64,000 nt of DNA from Hyposmocoma kahamanoa (GCF_003589595.1 NW_020654422.1:5706420-5770419), one strand, 5' to 3'; shown: positions 1 to 10,980, counted from the first letter of the stretch. Notes: a model not told the origin generated them from the sequence alone. Numbers and translations: made by a program.

Positions 1-75
1 AAAAGGGGGTGCCTCAGTAGTGGCCCTATTCAAATTCCAAACAAATATTCCATCTCTAAAGAAAATGGCAAATTA

Positions 76-576
76 AGGTAGGCGTCCACAGATCAGCAGC
101 GCACGCATCGGACGGATCGCATCAAACGGCTCCGTTTGTGGCAGTGCGTCCACTATATCGGCAGCAATCGAATTGCCGACGCCACTTTTCGTAGCAAGCG
201 GACGAGTCTAACTTGTTGACTATGGATTTGGAAAGTGATGAAGAACAATTTGTCGTGGTAGCTTGTTTGTTGGCAGAAGAAGAAAGGACACAAAACATGA
301 TATCTGGATACATGACACATTTGGGAAGAGATCGCAACGCGGCGGCGCGCGCGCGGGTTGCGTCCACTGATACGAAATTCGTATGACGTCGTCGGCACGC
401 ATCGAAAAAGTCGCCCCTCCGTACAACTCCATCGGCATTACCGACAGGCCGGTGCGTGCGCTCCGTGTGATGCGGATCAGTGGACGCAGTTGTATGAACT
501 TCTATACAAAGAATACTAAAATCCGTATAATGCGATCCGTCTCATGCGTGTGTTGTGAATCTGTGGACGCCTGCCT
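76..576 (+). mobile_element. Harbinger-type MITE with TTA target duplication
   Basis: The left end AGGTAGGCGTCCACAGATC and the reverse complement of the right end AGGCAGGCGTCCACAGATT are near-perfect inverted repeats, followed by further similarity (ACGCATCGGACGGATCGCAT). TTA directly flanks both ends (73-75 and 577-579), the 3-bp TWA-type duplication known for PIF/Harbinger. The interior is GC-rich and holds a short remnant ORF. It sits inside an older CCGAC element, so it inserted later. The element is an internally deleted derivative. Confidence 0.75.
222..386 (+). pseudogene. N-terminal remnant of a Harbinger-like transposase
   Basis: A 54-codon reading frame starts ATG-GAT-TTG and encodes an acidic N-terminus (MDLESDEEQFVVV) followed by LLAEEERTQN. 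Acidic starts followed by an E/R-rich stretch are typical of Harbinger transposases. The frame ends soon after, with no DDE catalytic region. It lies inside a MITE with Harbinger-type ends. The assignment rests on context plus this short start and is not secure. Confidence 0.4.
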
Positions 577-654
577 TTAGGGGATGAGTCCGGTTTATTA
601 GATTTCACTTGGTAAATATATGTAATATCACAAACCTTTGAGGTGGATTTTTTT

Positions 655-1035
655 AAAGTTATAATTATATCACAACTTTTTGGAGATAATTGGAGAGAAT
701 GTTATGCATTGTTGTCTCCAAATCGAGCCTTCCCGTCTTAATGAAAGAAAAGATTACCTCAGAATGCAGAACTTTCTTTTGTTGCAATATGGATTTGTTT
801 ATTGGCTTGTAGGTTAGCAAAAATTGTATAAATGGCTACTATGGAGCGAGCTTTTTTGAACTACTAGTGATACATACATATATATGTAGTAGAGGAAAAA
901 CTCCATAAGTCTTTATTGATAAAATATGTAATATGGTTTATAATTTAAATCATTAATGAAAGCTTTAAATTATAAAGCACATTACATTCTGTTATAAACT
1001 GTTTTGTATCTCCAATAAGTGTCCTATTATTGCAG
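655..1035 (+). other. AT-rich intronic sequence
   Basis: AT-rich, with no exon-like frame. It lies upstream of the acceptor at 1034-1035 and is therefore intron of the serine protease gene. No other structure was seen. Confidence 0.5.
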
Positions 1036-2919
1036 CCCCGTGGCCGGCGAATACCCAGGATAATGAGGGAGGCTCAAGTACCAGTGGTGCCCCACTGGCT
1101 GTGCCGACTGTCATATGCTGAAGCTCTCACTAACAATATGTTTTGTGGTGGACACTTCCTCATTGGCGGAGTGTCGTCTTGCCAGGTAAGCACACATCGT
1201 GACACGTAAAAACGAAACACCATCTATATAAAAACGTTTTGGAAAAAAGACAATGGCTGCAGCAAGTACTTGCAAACGTTTTGTATTTGCATTTTTATTC
1301 GTTAAATCGATCGAAGTGATTTATATATTTACTTACTTGTAAATACGAGTATTGCTTCGAGGGTAAATTAACCAATAGTACCCAATAGTAACATCTAAAA
1401 CCAAAAGTGTCTTGTTCAGATTTCATGTAGGTACCTAGTAATTTTTTTAAACTTTAATATTTTAACAGTTTCATTTCACGATTTTAAAACAGTACTTTAT
1501 TTAAGAAAATAAATAAAAACATTATGAACTTAAACACTAGGGCTTAATAAAATTTATGAATTGGCAAGATTTCCCCGAAAACTACGAGTAAAATTTCCCC
1601 TTAGAATGTTTATGTATGTAGATGTTGGGCAAGGAAGCAACCAGTAATATTGCCTACAATATAACTGTATGTATTGTGCGATACGAACACTGGTTCGTTT
1701 TTACCTTGTTGTACATGCAACATTTTGTATATTAAGGTCTTTTCCCGAAAAGAGAATGACTTTACCCATCAACGATATTGATGAGTAGATTTATTTACCC
1801 CATAAAATATTTTGATTTATTTACTCCATAAAATGTCAACATATGTACGTATATGACTATCCCGGTAGTTTAACGCATTGCGCTGTAGGCACTGGATGAC
1901 GAGGTCTCTGTTAAGATTCCTGAAAGGACCAAATCAAAGTACCTTTTTTGAATTGGTTCTGATTTGAGTGTTCCTGATTGCCCCGGAGTGAATACCATTG
2001 CTCTGGTACTCATAGTACCGAGCAAATTATGAACAGTAGATCTGTCAACGTAAATAGAATTACAATTTGGTAAACAAAACTCTGTACGAGTATCATATTT
2101 TGTAGCAGTAGAGCTCCTTGGGAAAGGGTTCGTCCAGGGTAGTACTGCCACCATACCTATTTCTGCCGTCAAGCAGTAATGAGCATTACTGTGTTCCTAT
2201 TTTGAAGGGTAAGGGTGCTGGTGAAATTACAGGCACATGGAACTTGTCAACTTATGTCCCAGGGTGACGGGCGCAGTAGGAGTGCCCCTCAGATCTTTGC
2301 GATTTAAAGCTCTGAGTGCCACTGTAACCGTTATGGACAGGCGTGTAGCTTACCATCAGGCGCACGTCTAGTTCGTCCCGTGACTAGATACTATAAACAA
2401 ATATTTGACTCTTAACAATGTAAATTGCTTGTTATCTGTTTTATTTTTTGGTGTTTTTTAAATCTTGATTTATTCAGGAACTTTTATTCATGGTACATGT
2501 CAGTTACATGTCTAGGCGCTGTTACTGAAGAGCCGATTCAACAAATAGTAACAGTCTGTTTGCTCGTTTTTTTGGTTGCTCAGTGTACAATTTATAGCAT
2601 CTATGGTTGTTCGGTTATTCTGCTGGTCTCTCATCAACCCTGATGTCTTTTGTTTGTACTGGACACATTCCTGTAAAATATGATATGCATCTTCTTGTTA
2701 CCTGTTTTGTTGTCCATATAATAAATAAATAGTACGAGATCATGTAATTAGTGTGATACTGTAATCTTTCAGGGCGATTCTGGCGGTCCAGCTGTGTTTA
2801 GAGGAACGGTGTTTGGGGTGGTCTCGTTCGCGAGAGGCTGTGCACTACCTTTGTCTCCGACGGTGTTTGCTAACATCGCATCTCTTAGAGACTGGATCAC
2901 GCAGAACACTGGAGTTTAA
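1036..2919 (+). CDS. Serine protease, S1 family, elastase-like; last two exons
   Basis: Two exons are visible: 1036-1185 (50 codons, phase 0, acceptor TATTGCAG, donor CAG|GTAAGC) and 2773-2919 (48 codons plus TAA, acceptor CTTTCAG). The first carries EAQVPVV...C and NNMFCGG. The second begins GDSGGP, which holds the nucleophilic serine. It ends ANIASLRDWITQNTGV. Counting back from the serine, position 189 (chymotrypsin numbering) is Ser rather than the Asp of trypsins; 216 reads Ala and 226 reads Thr. This predicts an elastase-like pocket for small side chains. Signal peptide, IVGG start, His57 and Asp102 exons must lie left of the window. A phase-0 intron just before GDSGGP is shared with the trypsin at 13835-34578, which supports a common origin. 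A secreted digestive or haemolymph role is inferred. Confidence 0.85.
1880..2050 (+). repeat. SINE body fragment
   Basis: The stretch TTGAATTGGTTCTG...GGAGTGAATACC...GCTCTGGTACTC matches the body of the tRNA-derived SINE seen at 10981 (plus) and 52700-52925 (minus). The tRNA-like head is missing. It lies in the intron of the elastase-like gene. Confidence 0.5.
2099..2395 (+). repeat. GTAGAGCTCC dispersed repeat, near full length
   Basis: One of eleven copies in the window. It begins GTAGCAGTAGAGCTCCTTGG, passes CAAGCAGTAATGAGCATTAC and CAGATCTTTGCGATTTAAAG, and ends in GACTAGATACTATAAAC. Other copies end CTTGGTATTATAAAAAAA, an A-rich tail suggesting a retroposed 3' end. No coding. Whether it is a SINE or a LINE 3' UTR cannot be decided here. 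Confidence 0.75.
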
Positions 2920-3880
2920 TTTAGCGCCCTATTATAACGCCATGACGAATTTTGGTCTATTTACAAAACGTGAATTTGACGAACGTCCAGGAACAGCGCG
3001 TGTATTGTTTTACTACAACATTGTTGTGTCGTAGACATAGACAAAAAATATGATATACATTACATAATACTTATAGGTTAAGAATTTTATAAAAGTGGCT
3101 GTTATTTCCATAATTAAATAGAGATATTTGTGACTTTTAGTTTTTGATTTCAATATTAAAATTTGCGCACGCGCCTCTCCCGCGATGTGATAAAAATAAA
3201 ACTGTAAATGTGTTCGTGCGCTGATCTCAGTCCTCGGCAGTTTCGTCTTTATTTATATTTGTACCCTGTTTTGTATAACATACATTTTAAGGATTACGTG
3301 TGTTTTATTTCTCCTTATTGTTATAGCATAGTTAAGTTAATTACTCTATTATTTTCGTAAATAAAAAGGAAATTTTAGTACATTTTCATTGAAATAGAGT
3401 TTTTGTATATGTTGTGTAATTTGGCATGTCGCCACGCTATGCCAACGAAATACGGAGCACGCAAGATGATAACAGTTCTCGCAAAATAAAAATTCAAAAC
3501 AAATCTAGCTACTTACTTAAATCTTCGTTCTCATAAAAATGGAACTCGTCATTTTCGTGGCGAATACAAATAGGACTTTGAATTTTCAAGTTACTTTTCT
3601 TTATGTGATTCGGTGGCAATTTTTATTAAGTATTCGAGTAGGTATATATTATTGTAAAATTTAAGATAGTATTTAAGTATGCTATTACACTAGATTTTTT
3701 TTTAATATTAATTAATACTTCATGATAACATTATACAATATTTAAATAATAAAAATTGCTACCGAAAATAAGTTAAGAAAAGAAACCTGAAAACTACCAA
3801 TTAATATAAATAAGAAAGTATATCGTGTTCTTAGGTTTTTGCGATTGTTATACAGGAAAAGAAACAATTTTTCCTTATTT
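2920..3880. other. 3' flank of the protease; AT-rich intergenic
   Basis: Follows the stop at 2917-2919. ATTAAA at about 3113 and AATAAA near 3194 are candidate polyadenylation signals. The rest is AT-rich with no supportable frame. Confidence 0.4.
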
Positions 3881-3884
3881 AAAT

Positions 3885-4200
3885 CGCGTATATTTGTCAC
3901 AGTCTACCATGACCATGGGACCTGGAAAGATTCCGAAACGTTGGTTTGTTACAAAAAACAAATATGTATACGCGATTTAAATCCGGACAAATAGTTTCAT
4001 TTTCTATTATAAGAAACTAGCTGAGTGGATGTAAAAGAATATCTAAAACGTAAATCAGCCCTGACTATGGGATCTGTAAAGGGCCTAAAACGTTGGTCTG
4101 TATAAAAAACAAATAAATGCCATGTAGATCGTAAAAATAGTACATATTTTCCATTATCTATACGTAACAATCGTGAAGACTTAAGAACTTGATAATACAT
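3885..4200. repeat. Two tandem copies of an ACGTTGGT dispersed repeat
   Basis: The phrase around CATGGGACCTGGAAAG...GAAACGTTGGTTTGT at 3908-3955 recurs at 4065-4110 (CTATGGGATCTGTAAAGGGC...AAACGTTGGTCTG), and again at 21700-21750. The 4100-4200 tail (CAATCGTGAAGACTTAAG) also matches 21780-21810. No coding. Confidence 0.55.
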
Positions 4201-4239
4201 CTAAAACATTTTTTTAAATTAATTATTATAATATTTAAT

Positions 4240-4428
4240 CAGTGTTGGGCAAAATTTAATTGTTCTGGCAATTAAAGATTGACAATTGATTAATTGTCAA
4301 TTGCGAAACAGCAATGAACGATTGATCAATTGTTAGTTGCGAGAACCGCAATTAACAATTAATCAATTGTTAATTGTTAATTGCCCGGTTGGGGCCCCCA
4401 ACCGGGCACTGATTAACGCCCAACACTG
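4240..4428. mobile_element. hAT-type MITE with 8-bp target duplication
   Basis: It begins CAGTGTTGGGC and ends GCCCAACACTG, an exact 11-bp terminal inverted repeat. Flanks are TATTTAAT (4232-4239) and TATGTAAT (4429-4436), an 8-bp duplication with one mismatch, as expected for hAT insertion. The 189-bp interior is built of AATTGATTAATTGT-like repeats and a GC palindrome around CCCGGTTGGGG. No transposase. Confidence 0.8.
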
Positions 4429-4449
4429 TATGTAATATAATATTTTATT

Positions 4450-4627
4450 AGCCCGGCACTAGAGAAACTCTATGTCGCGGGTGCCATGGACAATCATAAA
4501 TTACACCAAAACTCACGAGAGAAATAAATGTAGGCAATACAATTATTTCTCGTGGTCATAGAATGAAACCCAGGACCCTGGCGTGGCAGTCTAGCATGGT
4601 AACCGTTCGGCCACGGAGGCAGTTTAA
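4450..4627 (-). repeat. tRNA-derived SINE
   Basis: On the minus strand the head reads CCTCCGTGGCCGAACGGTTA, with an A-box-like GGCCGAACGGTTACC and a B-box-like GGGTTTCATTC about 40 nt later. The unrelated body runs to about 4450. The stems do not make a functional tRNA. Confidence 0.6.
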
Positions 4628-5479
4628 TCCAATGGTAACTTTCCGCGCAATTTAACTAATGTAACTAACTATCTATATCAATCGAAATTTCGGTGTCCTT
4701 GAAAATGACGACACCTTCCACGAAAATGACTAAGTATAATAGCTTTCTAAAATTATGTACAGTAGAGTTTAGTGTTGTTTAATATTATCTACTGAACCCT
4801 GAATAAAGGGACATACTTAGCGCTGTAAAGCCGGTCTTTTTCGTAAAGTAGCTTCAAAACCATTAACACTAATACGTTGATATTTTACATGCGATTATTT
4901 TACACGAATGACTAGTGTCACACAATAAGAACTGGAAACTTTCCTCGTTTTTAACGTTCGCATAATATTTTGGCTTACTTTTTATTATTAAAACGGTCAA
5001 TAGAGATGGATTAAAACATTATTTTGGAGCCATGACCATATATATGATCATTTTATCGGGCCTAATTGAAAACGCCCCGAATGTTATTGCAAGATTTCGG
5101 TATGCAAGAAATACAGACCGAGTATATAATCAGAAAGGCGAAAGACAGCCTGATGGCATAGCTATTCTGCTTTTCAAACCTTTGTTATATTGACAATGTT
5201 GCCGTTTAAACCACCCACTTATCTATCAAACTTAACAGTGTTGTCACTTGAACGACGGTTTCCACCTTAGAGGATGGAAAAAAATAAAGTTTCCACTAAC
5301 TATCTGTCAAACATGTGACATCATTGAGCTGGAAAGAGAATAAGCAAATAAGCAAGTGGAAGAAAACAGTCTACAAAATGTGTCCATAATCGAGACTTCT
5401 TTGGAGTAAGTCCCTAAATAGGGCTGATAGTGTCCTGTCCAATTTAACTCCACAAAGACACAAATCCACTAAGCTAAGA

Positions 5480-6100
5480 AAATACCATTAGTGATATGGC
5501 TAAAGTTCCAGGGCACCGTAGGACACCTGAAATCGACATCACGAACAAAATCCAGTTTGGAGGGCAAATTGGCTTCAAAAAACCTCGAAGTGCTCGATTT
5601 TGTATTATTTATAAAGCATAGGCACGTCTCCATACGGAGTATGGCTCGCATCTCTGGGCTGGAACTCCCAAACACCAAGTTTGATCCACTTGATTCCATA
5701 TAACGTCGGGCTGTTCGTGTTGACGAGAATCCCAAACCCACAGATGGTTTGGAGCCCTTGGTTTATGAACAAATGTTGGCTCTCTGTATGTGTTCTATCG
5801 TTCGTGTAATCGGAAGCTAAGAAGAACTGGTGCCACCGTCATGTTTCCACCATTTCACTTCCCGCCAAAGGAGTAGAGCCCGTCCCCACATGCCTGGTAT
5901 TTTATGGCACGCGGTTTTATATGTTTGTTACTTTCTCGAACCCTCAAGATGCGGAATGGTGTCTCTCCTGAAGTATTCCCTTTGTGCAATGATATGTGGT
6001 TCTTCAAAAAGCGAATCAACGGCTCTCAAAGGCTGGCAACGCATATGCTACTCTTCAGACGTTGCAGATGTCCACGAGCAACAATGTTCAACTTCATCAA
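5480..6100 (+). pseudogene. C-terminal fragment of a LINE reverse transcriptase ORF
   Basis: Broken reading frames together give the tail of a lepidopteran non-LTR ORF2: PLDSI followed by RRAVRV, then PPSCFHHFTSRQR, and finally CSSDVADVHEQQ-like residues. The same tail occurs on the minus strand at 49880-51140 (SSSDVANVHGRR). Several frameshifts and stops are present. It probably lies in an intron of the glycosyltransferase gene whose last exons follow at 6493. Confidence 0.6.
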
Positions 6101-6176
6101 TAATCTTTTATCTTACGCGGTATTAGTAACATGTAATAGGGCAATTCACGTCCCAACTTTGTTCTATGTACCTAAT

Positions 6177-6482
6177 TACTTCGACAAAACTATCATAAAA
6201 CAACTTCCGCGTACAAGTCAGCTTATTTGCCAAACTGTTTTATATATACAGCAAAAAAAATTATCTATTTTCGGACAAATAAGTTCATAGTATAGTTAGC
6301 TATGGGAAGAAGACCATCTTATTTCCATAACTACTTCGACAAAACTATCATAAAACAACTTCCGCGTACAAGTGAGATTATTTGCCAAGCTGTTTTATAT
6401 ATACAGCAAAAAAATGATTTATTTTCAGACAAAGAAGTTCATAGTATAGTTAGCTATGAGAAGACGACCATCTTATTTCCAT
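6177..6482. repeat. Tandem duplication, 2 copies of 155 bp
   Basis: TTCGACAAAACTATCATAAA begins at 6180 and again 155 bp later. The copies agree through CTTCCGCGTACAAGT, TTTTATATATACAGCAAAA and AAGTTCATAGTATAGTTAGC with few changes, so the duplication is fairly recent. The second copy ends 10 bp before a splice acceptor and may supply the branch point and pyrimidine tract. Confidence 0.85.
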
Positions 6483-6492
6483 CCATTTTCAG

Positions 6493-6828
6493 GTGTACGA
6501 GATGTTCCTTGTTGGCTACCAATTCCGAGTACTGTCACCGATCTTCACAATCCACTGGGGCCTACAGTCCCGCAGTCATCGCCCGCTATGGCGGGAAAAG
6601 CAGAATGTCCAGAACAGAAAACGGTTCGAAACCTTCAAGAGAGAACTTTATGCTAGGTAATGCAACAAATTAAATTGGATGTTTAGAAATCTGTACGTGT
6701 AATGTAACGCTTGCTTTGTCATATAATGAAAGAGATAGATTTTGACTAATAATGAACATATTTTTGGCAGGTATAGAAAAGACCCTCTTCATTTGTTACG
6801 TAAACCGCCAAAGCCGAAAAAGACATAG
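6493..6828 (+). CDS. Probable GT49-type glycosyltransferase, last two exons
   Basis: Exon 6493-6656 (acceptor TTTTCAG; 54 codons plus 2 nt) is followed by a 114-bp intron with GTAATG and GGCAG ends. Exon 6771-6828 ends in TAG. The AG|G split codon joins exactly. The protein reads VYEMFLVGYQFRVL, then FTIHWGLQ, WREKQ and FETFKRELYARYRKDP, ending in a basic proline-rich KPPKPKK tail. The cell-membrane order 'E...GY.F.VL...F..H.G' followed by a basic helix resembles the C-terminus of LARGE/B4GAT1-like Glyco_transf_49 proteins, Golgi type II enzymes that extend surface glycans. The family call is from memory of the motif; the exon pair itself is well supported. Upstream exons were not found in the window. 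They may lie left of it, which would make the protease at 1036-2919 nested in an intron. Confidence 0.6.
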
Positions 6829-8485
6829 GCCTCACAGGGCCGCGCGATCCTCGCCGGCCAGCTGCTCGCCGCAGCTCTGTTAGCTGCCCTTTGATTGGAT
6901 GTTGATATCACTGGATAGCCTCTGCATTATCTAATCAAATACTGGTTGCCTGTACTACTGTATTCTGAAGTTGATAATAAGGTGAAGCATCTTTTATGTC
7001 ACAATTTTTACATTACAACCATTTATGTCTAATCTAAGTTAAATAATCAAGTGAATCGCAGCAATTCATATAGCTGTTTTCTGATCGTTCTGGGTACGGT
7101 TCTGGACTAACAAGGTTAATTATTAAGTATTTTGTACCTTTGGTTAAGTAGTTAGCCTTTATTTTCGGATGTAAAATTTGGTAATTTGGTTAGATTAACC
7201 AGTGTAGAATATAGATATAAGGGTTATTCAAAATCAGATTTATTTTTAGAGTGGTTGTATACGGTGACTTTTAGCAGTGATACAAACGCGCAAACGCGCG
7301 ACTTGTATCGATGCTTAAGTCGCGTGTGTGTGTAAACGCTCTTTATTATAAGAAATTGATAAGTTTCTGGAAGTAATTACATCGGAATTTAATGAAACAT
7401 TAATTTTGTTTACACTACTGCGAGTAGGTCTTTAGATTACTTAGATGACTTCAAAGAATTGCCGCAAATTACCTTTTTCTACGTAATTAATTACTTCAGT
7501 CGAGCTATCGATTGTTTTAAGTCAAGGATTAGATACATCATGTTGAAACCATTTGTTATCCATAGAATTCTTTTATGTACATTAAAATAGTATATTTTGT
7601 AGGTAAGCAAGTAAAGTGCTAAAAACATAATTTTTCAGTAATAGTACCGAAATAAATTGTTGTATTTAAAAGTACATTAATTAAAATCACCTATGAATCT
7701 AGCTGTACAACAAAAAAAAACATTTCTTGATATATAATTGTATAGATATAAGATGGTTATACTTGAGCATAGAGATGTTGGTTCTGTGTAAAGGCTCAGC
7801 TACAAATGAAGCTTATAAACTATACCTTTTTAAAACTGCTTAGTATGTCATAAAGGATTAATTGTAAAATATTAAGAACCTTGCAGGACTATATATATAT
7901 TGGGTATCACCATAAACAATAAATTTTGCTTTATGACTTATTACAATCATAATCAATTTGCCGAAAACGATCTTTCAAGTTTTTGTTGTAAACTTTTTAG
8001 ATCTGTACTTGGTAATAGTAAGTTCAAACGTGCAAGTGTCCACCCCGATGACTCCCACCCCCGCTACTACGTTTTGTATCCGACTGGTATTTATGCTAAC
8101 GCTTTCTTTTGTTAACGCACAGAGTTATCACCGTTTAGAGCGATCTATTATTTGATGAATTATTAAAAGTCACGGAACGAAAATTGTTATTTATGGTGTT
8201 AGTAATGTAGTCCAGTGAGGTTGTTAGTATTTTACAAATAACCCTGTACAAATAATATCTAACTCCACAGTAGTAGGCCTTACGCGCGCTTATCCCTTTT
8301 TATGATAGAGGTTAAAGCGACCGCGATCAATTTGGCTCATCAGTAATTAAATGTATTTTTCTTACTAAATATTACAAAGAAAAATTTTGAACAAATAATT
8401 ATGACACTATATATGATAATTATGATGTTTCTACAGCTTAATGCTGTGGCCCACGGTAATACACTTCGCACAAAAATGTTAGCTT
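6829..8485. other. 3' flank of glycosyltransferase; AT-rich intergenic
   Basis: A short GC-rich 3' UTR-like stretch (6835-6895) is followed by AT-rich DNA. At 7265-7330 a CGCAAACGCGCGAC-type block resembles the repeat at 18757-19112. No supportable gene was seen. Confidence 0.35.
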
Positions 8486-8776
8486 TTTTATAACACCAGG
8501 TGACAGGACGTACATGTCGTGGGCCTGGTATTAATGACACGCCTGTTCATAACGGTTGCAGTGCCCGAACTTTAAACCGCAAACCGCGGGGCACTGCCAG
8601 TGCGCCCGTCACCCTGAGACAAGTTGACAAGTTCCATGTGACTGTAATTTCACCAGCACCATTACCCTTCAAAGCCGGAACGCAGTAATGCTCACATTAC
8701 TGCTTGGCGGCAGAAATAGGTAAGGTGGCGTTAGTTCCCTGGACGAACTCTTTCACAAGGAGCTCTACTGCTACTT
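8486..8776 (-). repeat. GTAGAGCTCC dispersed repeat
   Basis: Reverse-strand copy: GTAGCAGTAGAGCTCCTTGT at the right end, AGTAATGTGAGCATTACTGC, then GGGTGACGGGCGCACTGGCA and AACAGGCGTGTCATTAATAC to the left. Nearly full length, no coding. Confidence 0.75.
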
Positions 8777-9012
8777 AATGACAAATTAAGACAGTTTTTT
8801 TTACTGAATTTTGACCTATAACAGGCGGAACCGCCCGCAGCGGTTATGTAGCACTCTGAGACATTTGGAGCCAGTAATTGACTTAAACAGCGTGGAAACA
8901 CTAAAAAAAAATAATTAAAGGCTGTCAGCGCAAAAGTGGTGTAACGCTGTGAAATGCATATATGTAGAAGAAAATGAGGAATTTAAAATTAGTTAAATTC
9001 ATTTTACATGTA

Positions 9013-9605
9013 AAGGGCTTTCCAACAAGAACTTTGTTTTGTAAATCAAAACAAAACTATAAATTTAGATGACAATGATTCAAATTTTTATTTTATTAAA
9101 AAAAGTAAGGTTTGGCAATTATGAATGAAAAATGATATCTGATAAATGACCACCGCGACCGCAGTTACAGATGTCGATTCTTTCATCAAAGTTTTTAAAC
9201 ACTTTTTGACAAAATGGTGGGTCCATTTCGTTAATCACTTCACGAATTTTGAGTTTTAAGGCTGCAATGGATTCGATTGGCTCCGTATAGAGTCTGTCTT
9301 TAACATAACCCATAACCCATAAAAAATAATCCAGCGGTGTTAAATCACATGATCGAGCTGACCACTTAACGGCTGAAATTCGTGAAATTTGGTTTGCAAT
9401 AAATTCATTGTTTCGGTGGCTTTTATGAAAACTTTGATGAAACAATCGATGTCTGTCACTGTGGTCGTGGTGGATATTTATTAGATATTATTTTTCATAC
9501 ATAATTGCCAAACCTTACTTTTTTAATAGAATAACAATTTGAATCATTGTCAATTGTTTTATTTTGATTTACAAAACAAAGTTCTTGTTGAAAAACCCGT
9601 AATCA
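9013..9605. mobile_element. Fold-back Tc1/mariner-type transposon relic
   Basis: Arms 9013-9197 and 9430-9605 are inverted copies of about 170 bp (CAACAAGAACTTTGTTTTG ... AAGGTTTGGCAATTATG). The minus-strand frame 9119-9445 encodes the transposase end: a DLTPLDYFLW motif, which holds the third catalytic Asp of DD34D-type enzymes, then NFDERIDIC and RGGHL. The right arm encodes the same C-terminal residues on the plus strand (NFDETIDV, RGGYLLDIIFH). Two element ends are therefore joined head to head and most of the gene is gone. Confidence 0.7.
9119..9445 (-). pseudogene. Tc1/mariner-family transposase, C-terminal fragment
   Basis: About 100 codons. RSCDLTPLDYFLW matches the third-aspartate region of mariner-like transposases; it is followed by YVKDRLY, EALK-like IAALKLKIREVI and a terminal CGRGGHLSDIIFH. 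The first two catalytic aspartates and the DNA-binding region are absent. The reading frame at its start runs into the inverted arm and is not original. Confidence 0.65.
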
Positions 9606-10114
9606 CGTATGTAGGAATATATCGCACTTCTATTACAATAGTGTTGTCATTCAAAAAATGTGAAATTCGAGATTATACCATTTCTGAACGTAAAATTTCT
9701 TTCTCTACATGTCATTAAAATTGTCATTAAAGTATTGTAAGAAACCATTAAAATATATCTACTTAACCCAGAAATAGACAAACGTTTTGTGAGCTAGTTC
9801 AGGACAAAATAGTCCTTACCCAAAAATATAAAATTACTTTTCACTTATTTTTAAATATACTTCTACTTGGCAAGTACGAAATTGTTCAGATGTCTAATAA
9901 ATTTTAACCTATACATAAATTATAATAATCTTTCACCGGAACTGAGTAATTCAGCTATATTGAATAAATTCACATTTTGAGTTAATACACTATTGTATTA
10001 GCAGTGCGATATATATGGTTTAATATGTAGTTTAGTATCATTTAAAGTAATATTGTAAAAAGAAAAATCTGGGTTACTCTACTTTTCAGCTGATAGCCTC
10101 TTTTATTTCATTGA

Positions 10115-10400
10115 AGTACGTCATGATATTGTACTACCATGATATTCATATGATTTTTGTGGAAGTACTAGTTTGTTATTTTATTGATACAAAGATCGAA
10201 CAATACGAAGAAAAAATCCTGGAATAATTTGAACTGGACTTAAACCACTGTGGGTCAGCCGCACCGTGGCACTGATATTTTACAAATTTCTCTAAGTGCT
10301 TGTCTTAGATCTTTGTATTGGGTTTGAAAGGCTTTTTCGCCCGCGCCACAAGAATCGAAAGAGTTTCTCTTCGAGTGGCTTGATCGTTATCAATAATAAT
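10115..10400 (-). repeat. Diverged SINE of the GATCGAAC family
   Basis: Shares ATGATATT...GTACTAGTTTGTTATTTTAT, GATACAAAGATCGAACA and CTAAGTGCTTGTC...ATCTTTGTATT with the clearer copies at 12580, 14800 and 39185. The tRNA-like part is heavily mutated. Confidence 0.45.
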
Positions 10401-10980
10401 AACGAATTAATATTTTAAACAGAATTTTTCTCCGTTCCGCTTTTGTTGATTATGGACTGTGGTGATGTACGACCCCCCGAGGTTGGCTGGTAGGTACAGA
10501 ATAAAGTACCTACCTAAATACGTATCGGTATACTTGGTAGTTCTTAGTCCTTTTTGATAATAATATTAAGGATGCACATTCTGTGTTTCTTACTTATTTT
10601 AAAAAGAATATGAAAACGTAAGGAGTCAACTGATTTAAAGTTTTGTAATTTATTGTGCACAAAAATGTAAATATAATGTAATGTTGTAGATTTATTAAGG
10701 TATTCCATATTGTTTTTATAATTTTGTTTTCAGTGTGTTTAAACACACTTCGAGTTATCATCAGTTGACTGAATTTGCCTCAAACGAAAAGGTAATAAAT
10801 AGGTTTTAGTGCACTTAAATTAAGTATGAAATATATTGCGATGCGCATTTTCAATTTAATTGAACCTTATCATCCAGAGCACTATCATCCAAGGAACAAT
10901 TGAAATCATTGAGCCAAGAGCTATCTCATTGGTTTCGATTATTACATTAAAACTAAAGTATTGTAAATAATAATAAATTA

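Larger units (their letters stand above)
1..654 (+). mobile_element. CCGAC-terminal TIR element, split by a MITE
   Basis: Positions 1-75 match the interior of a family seen again at 11104, 13138, 17643 and 23046 (shared phrases such as GGTGCCTCAGTAGTGG and ATATTCCATCTCTAA). Positions 577-654 continue the same family to its end (CCTTTGAGGTGGATTTTTTT). The left terminus lies outside the window. Full copies begin near AACCGACTTCAAAA and end TTTTGAGGTCGGTT, so the family has short inverted termini and no visible coding. It is non-autonomous. The 501-bp block between the two halves is a separate insertion. Confidence 0.7.

Noticed and set aside
6180..6482. CRISPR-like direct repeat
   Set aside because: A simple two-copy tandem duplication in a eukaryotic intron, with no spacers.
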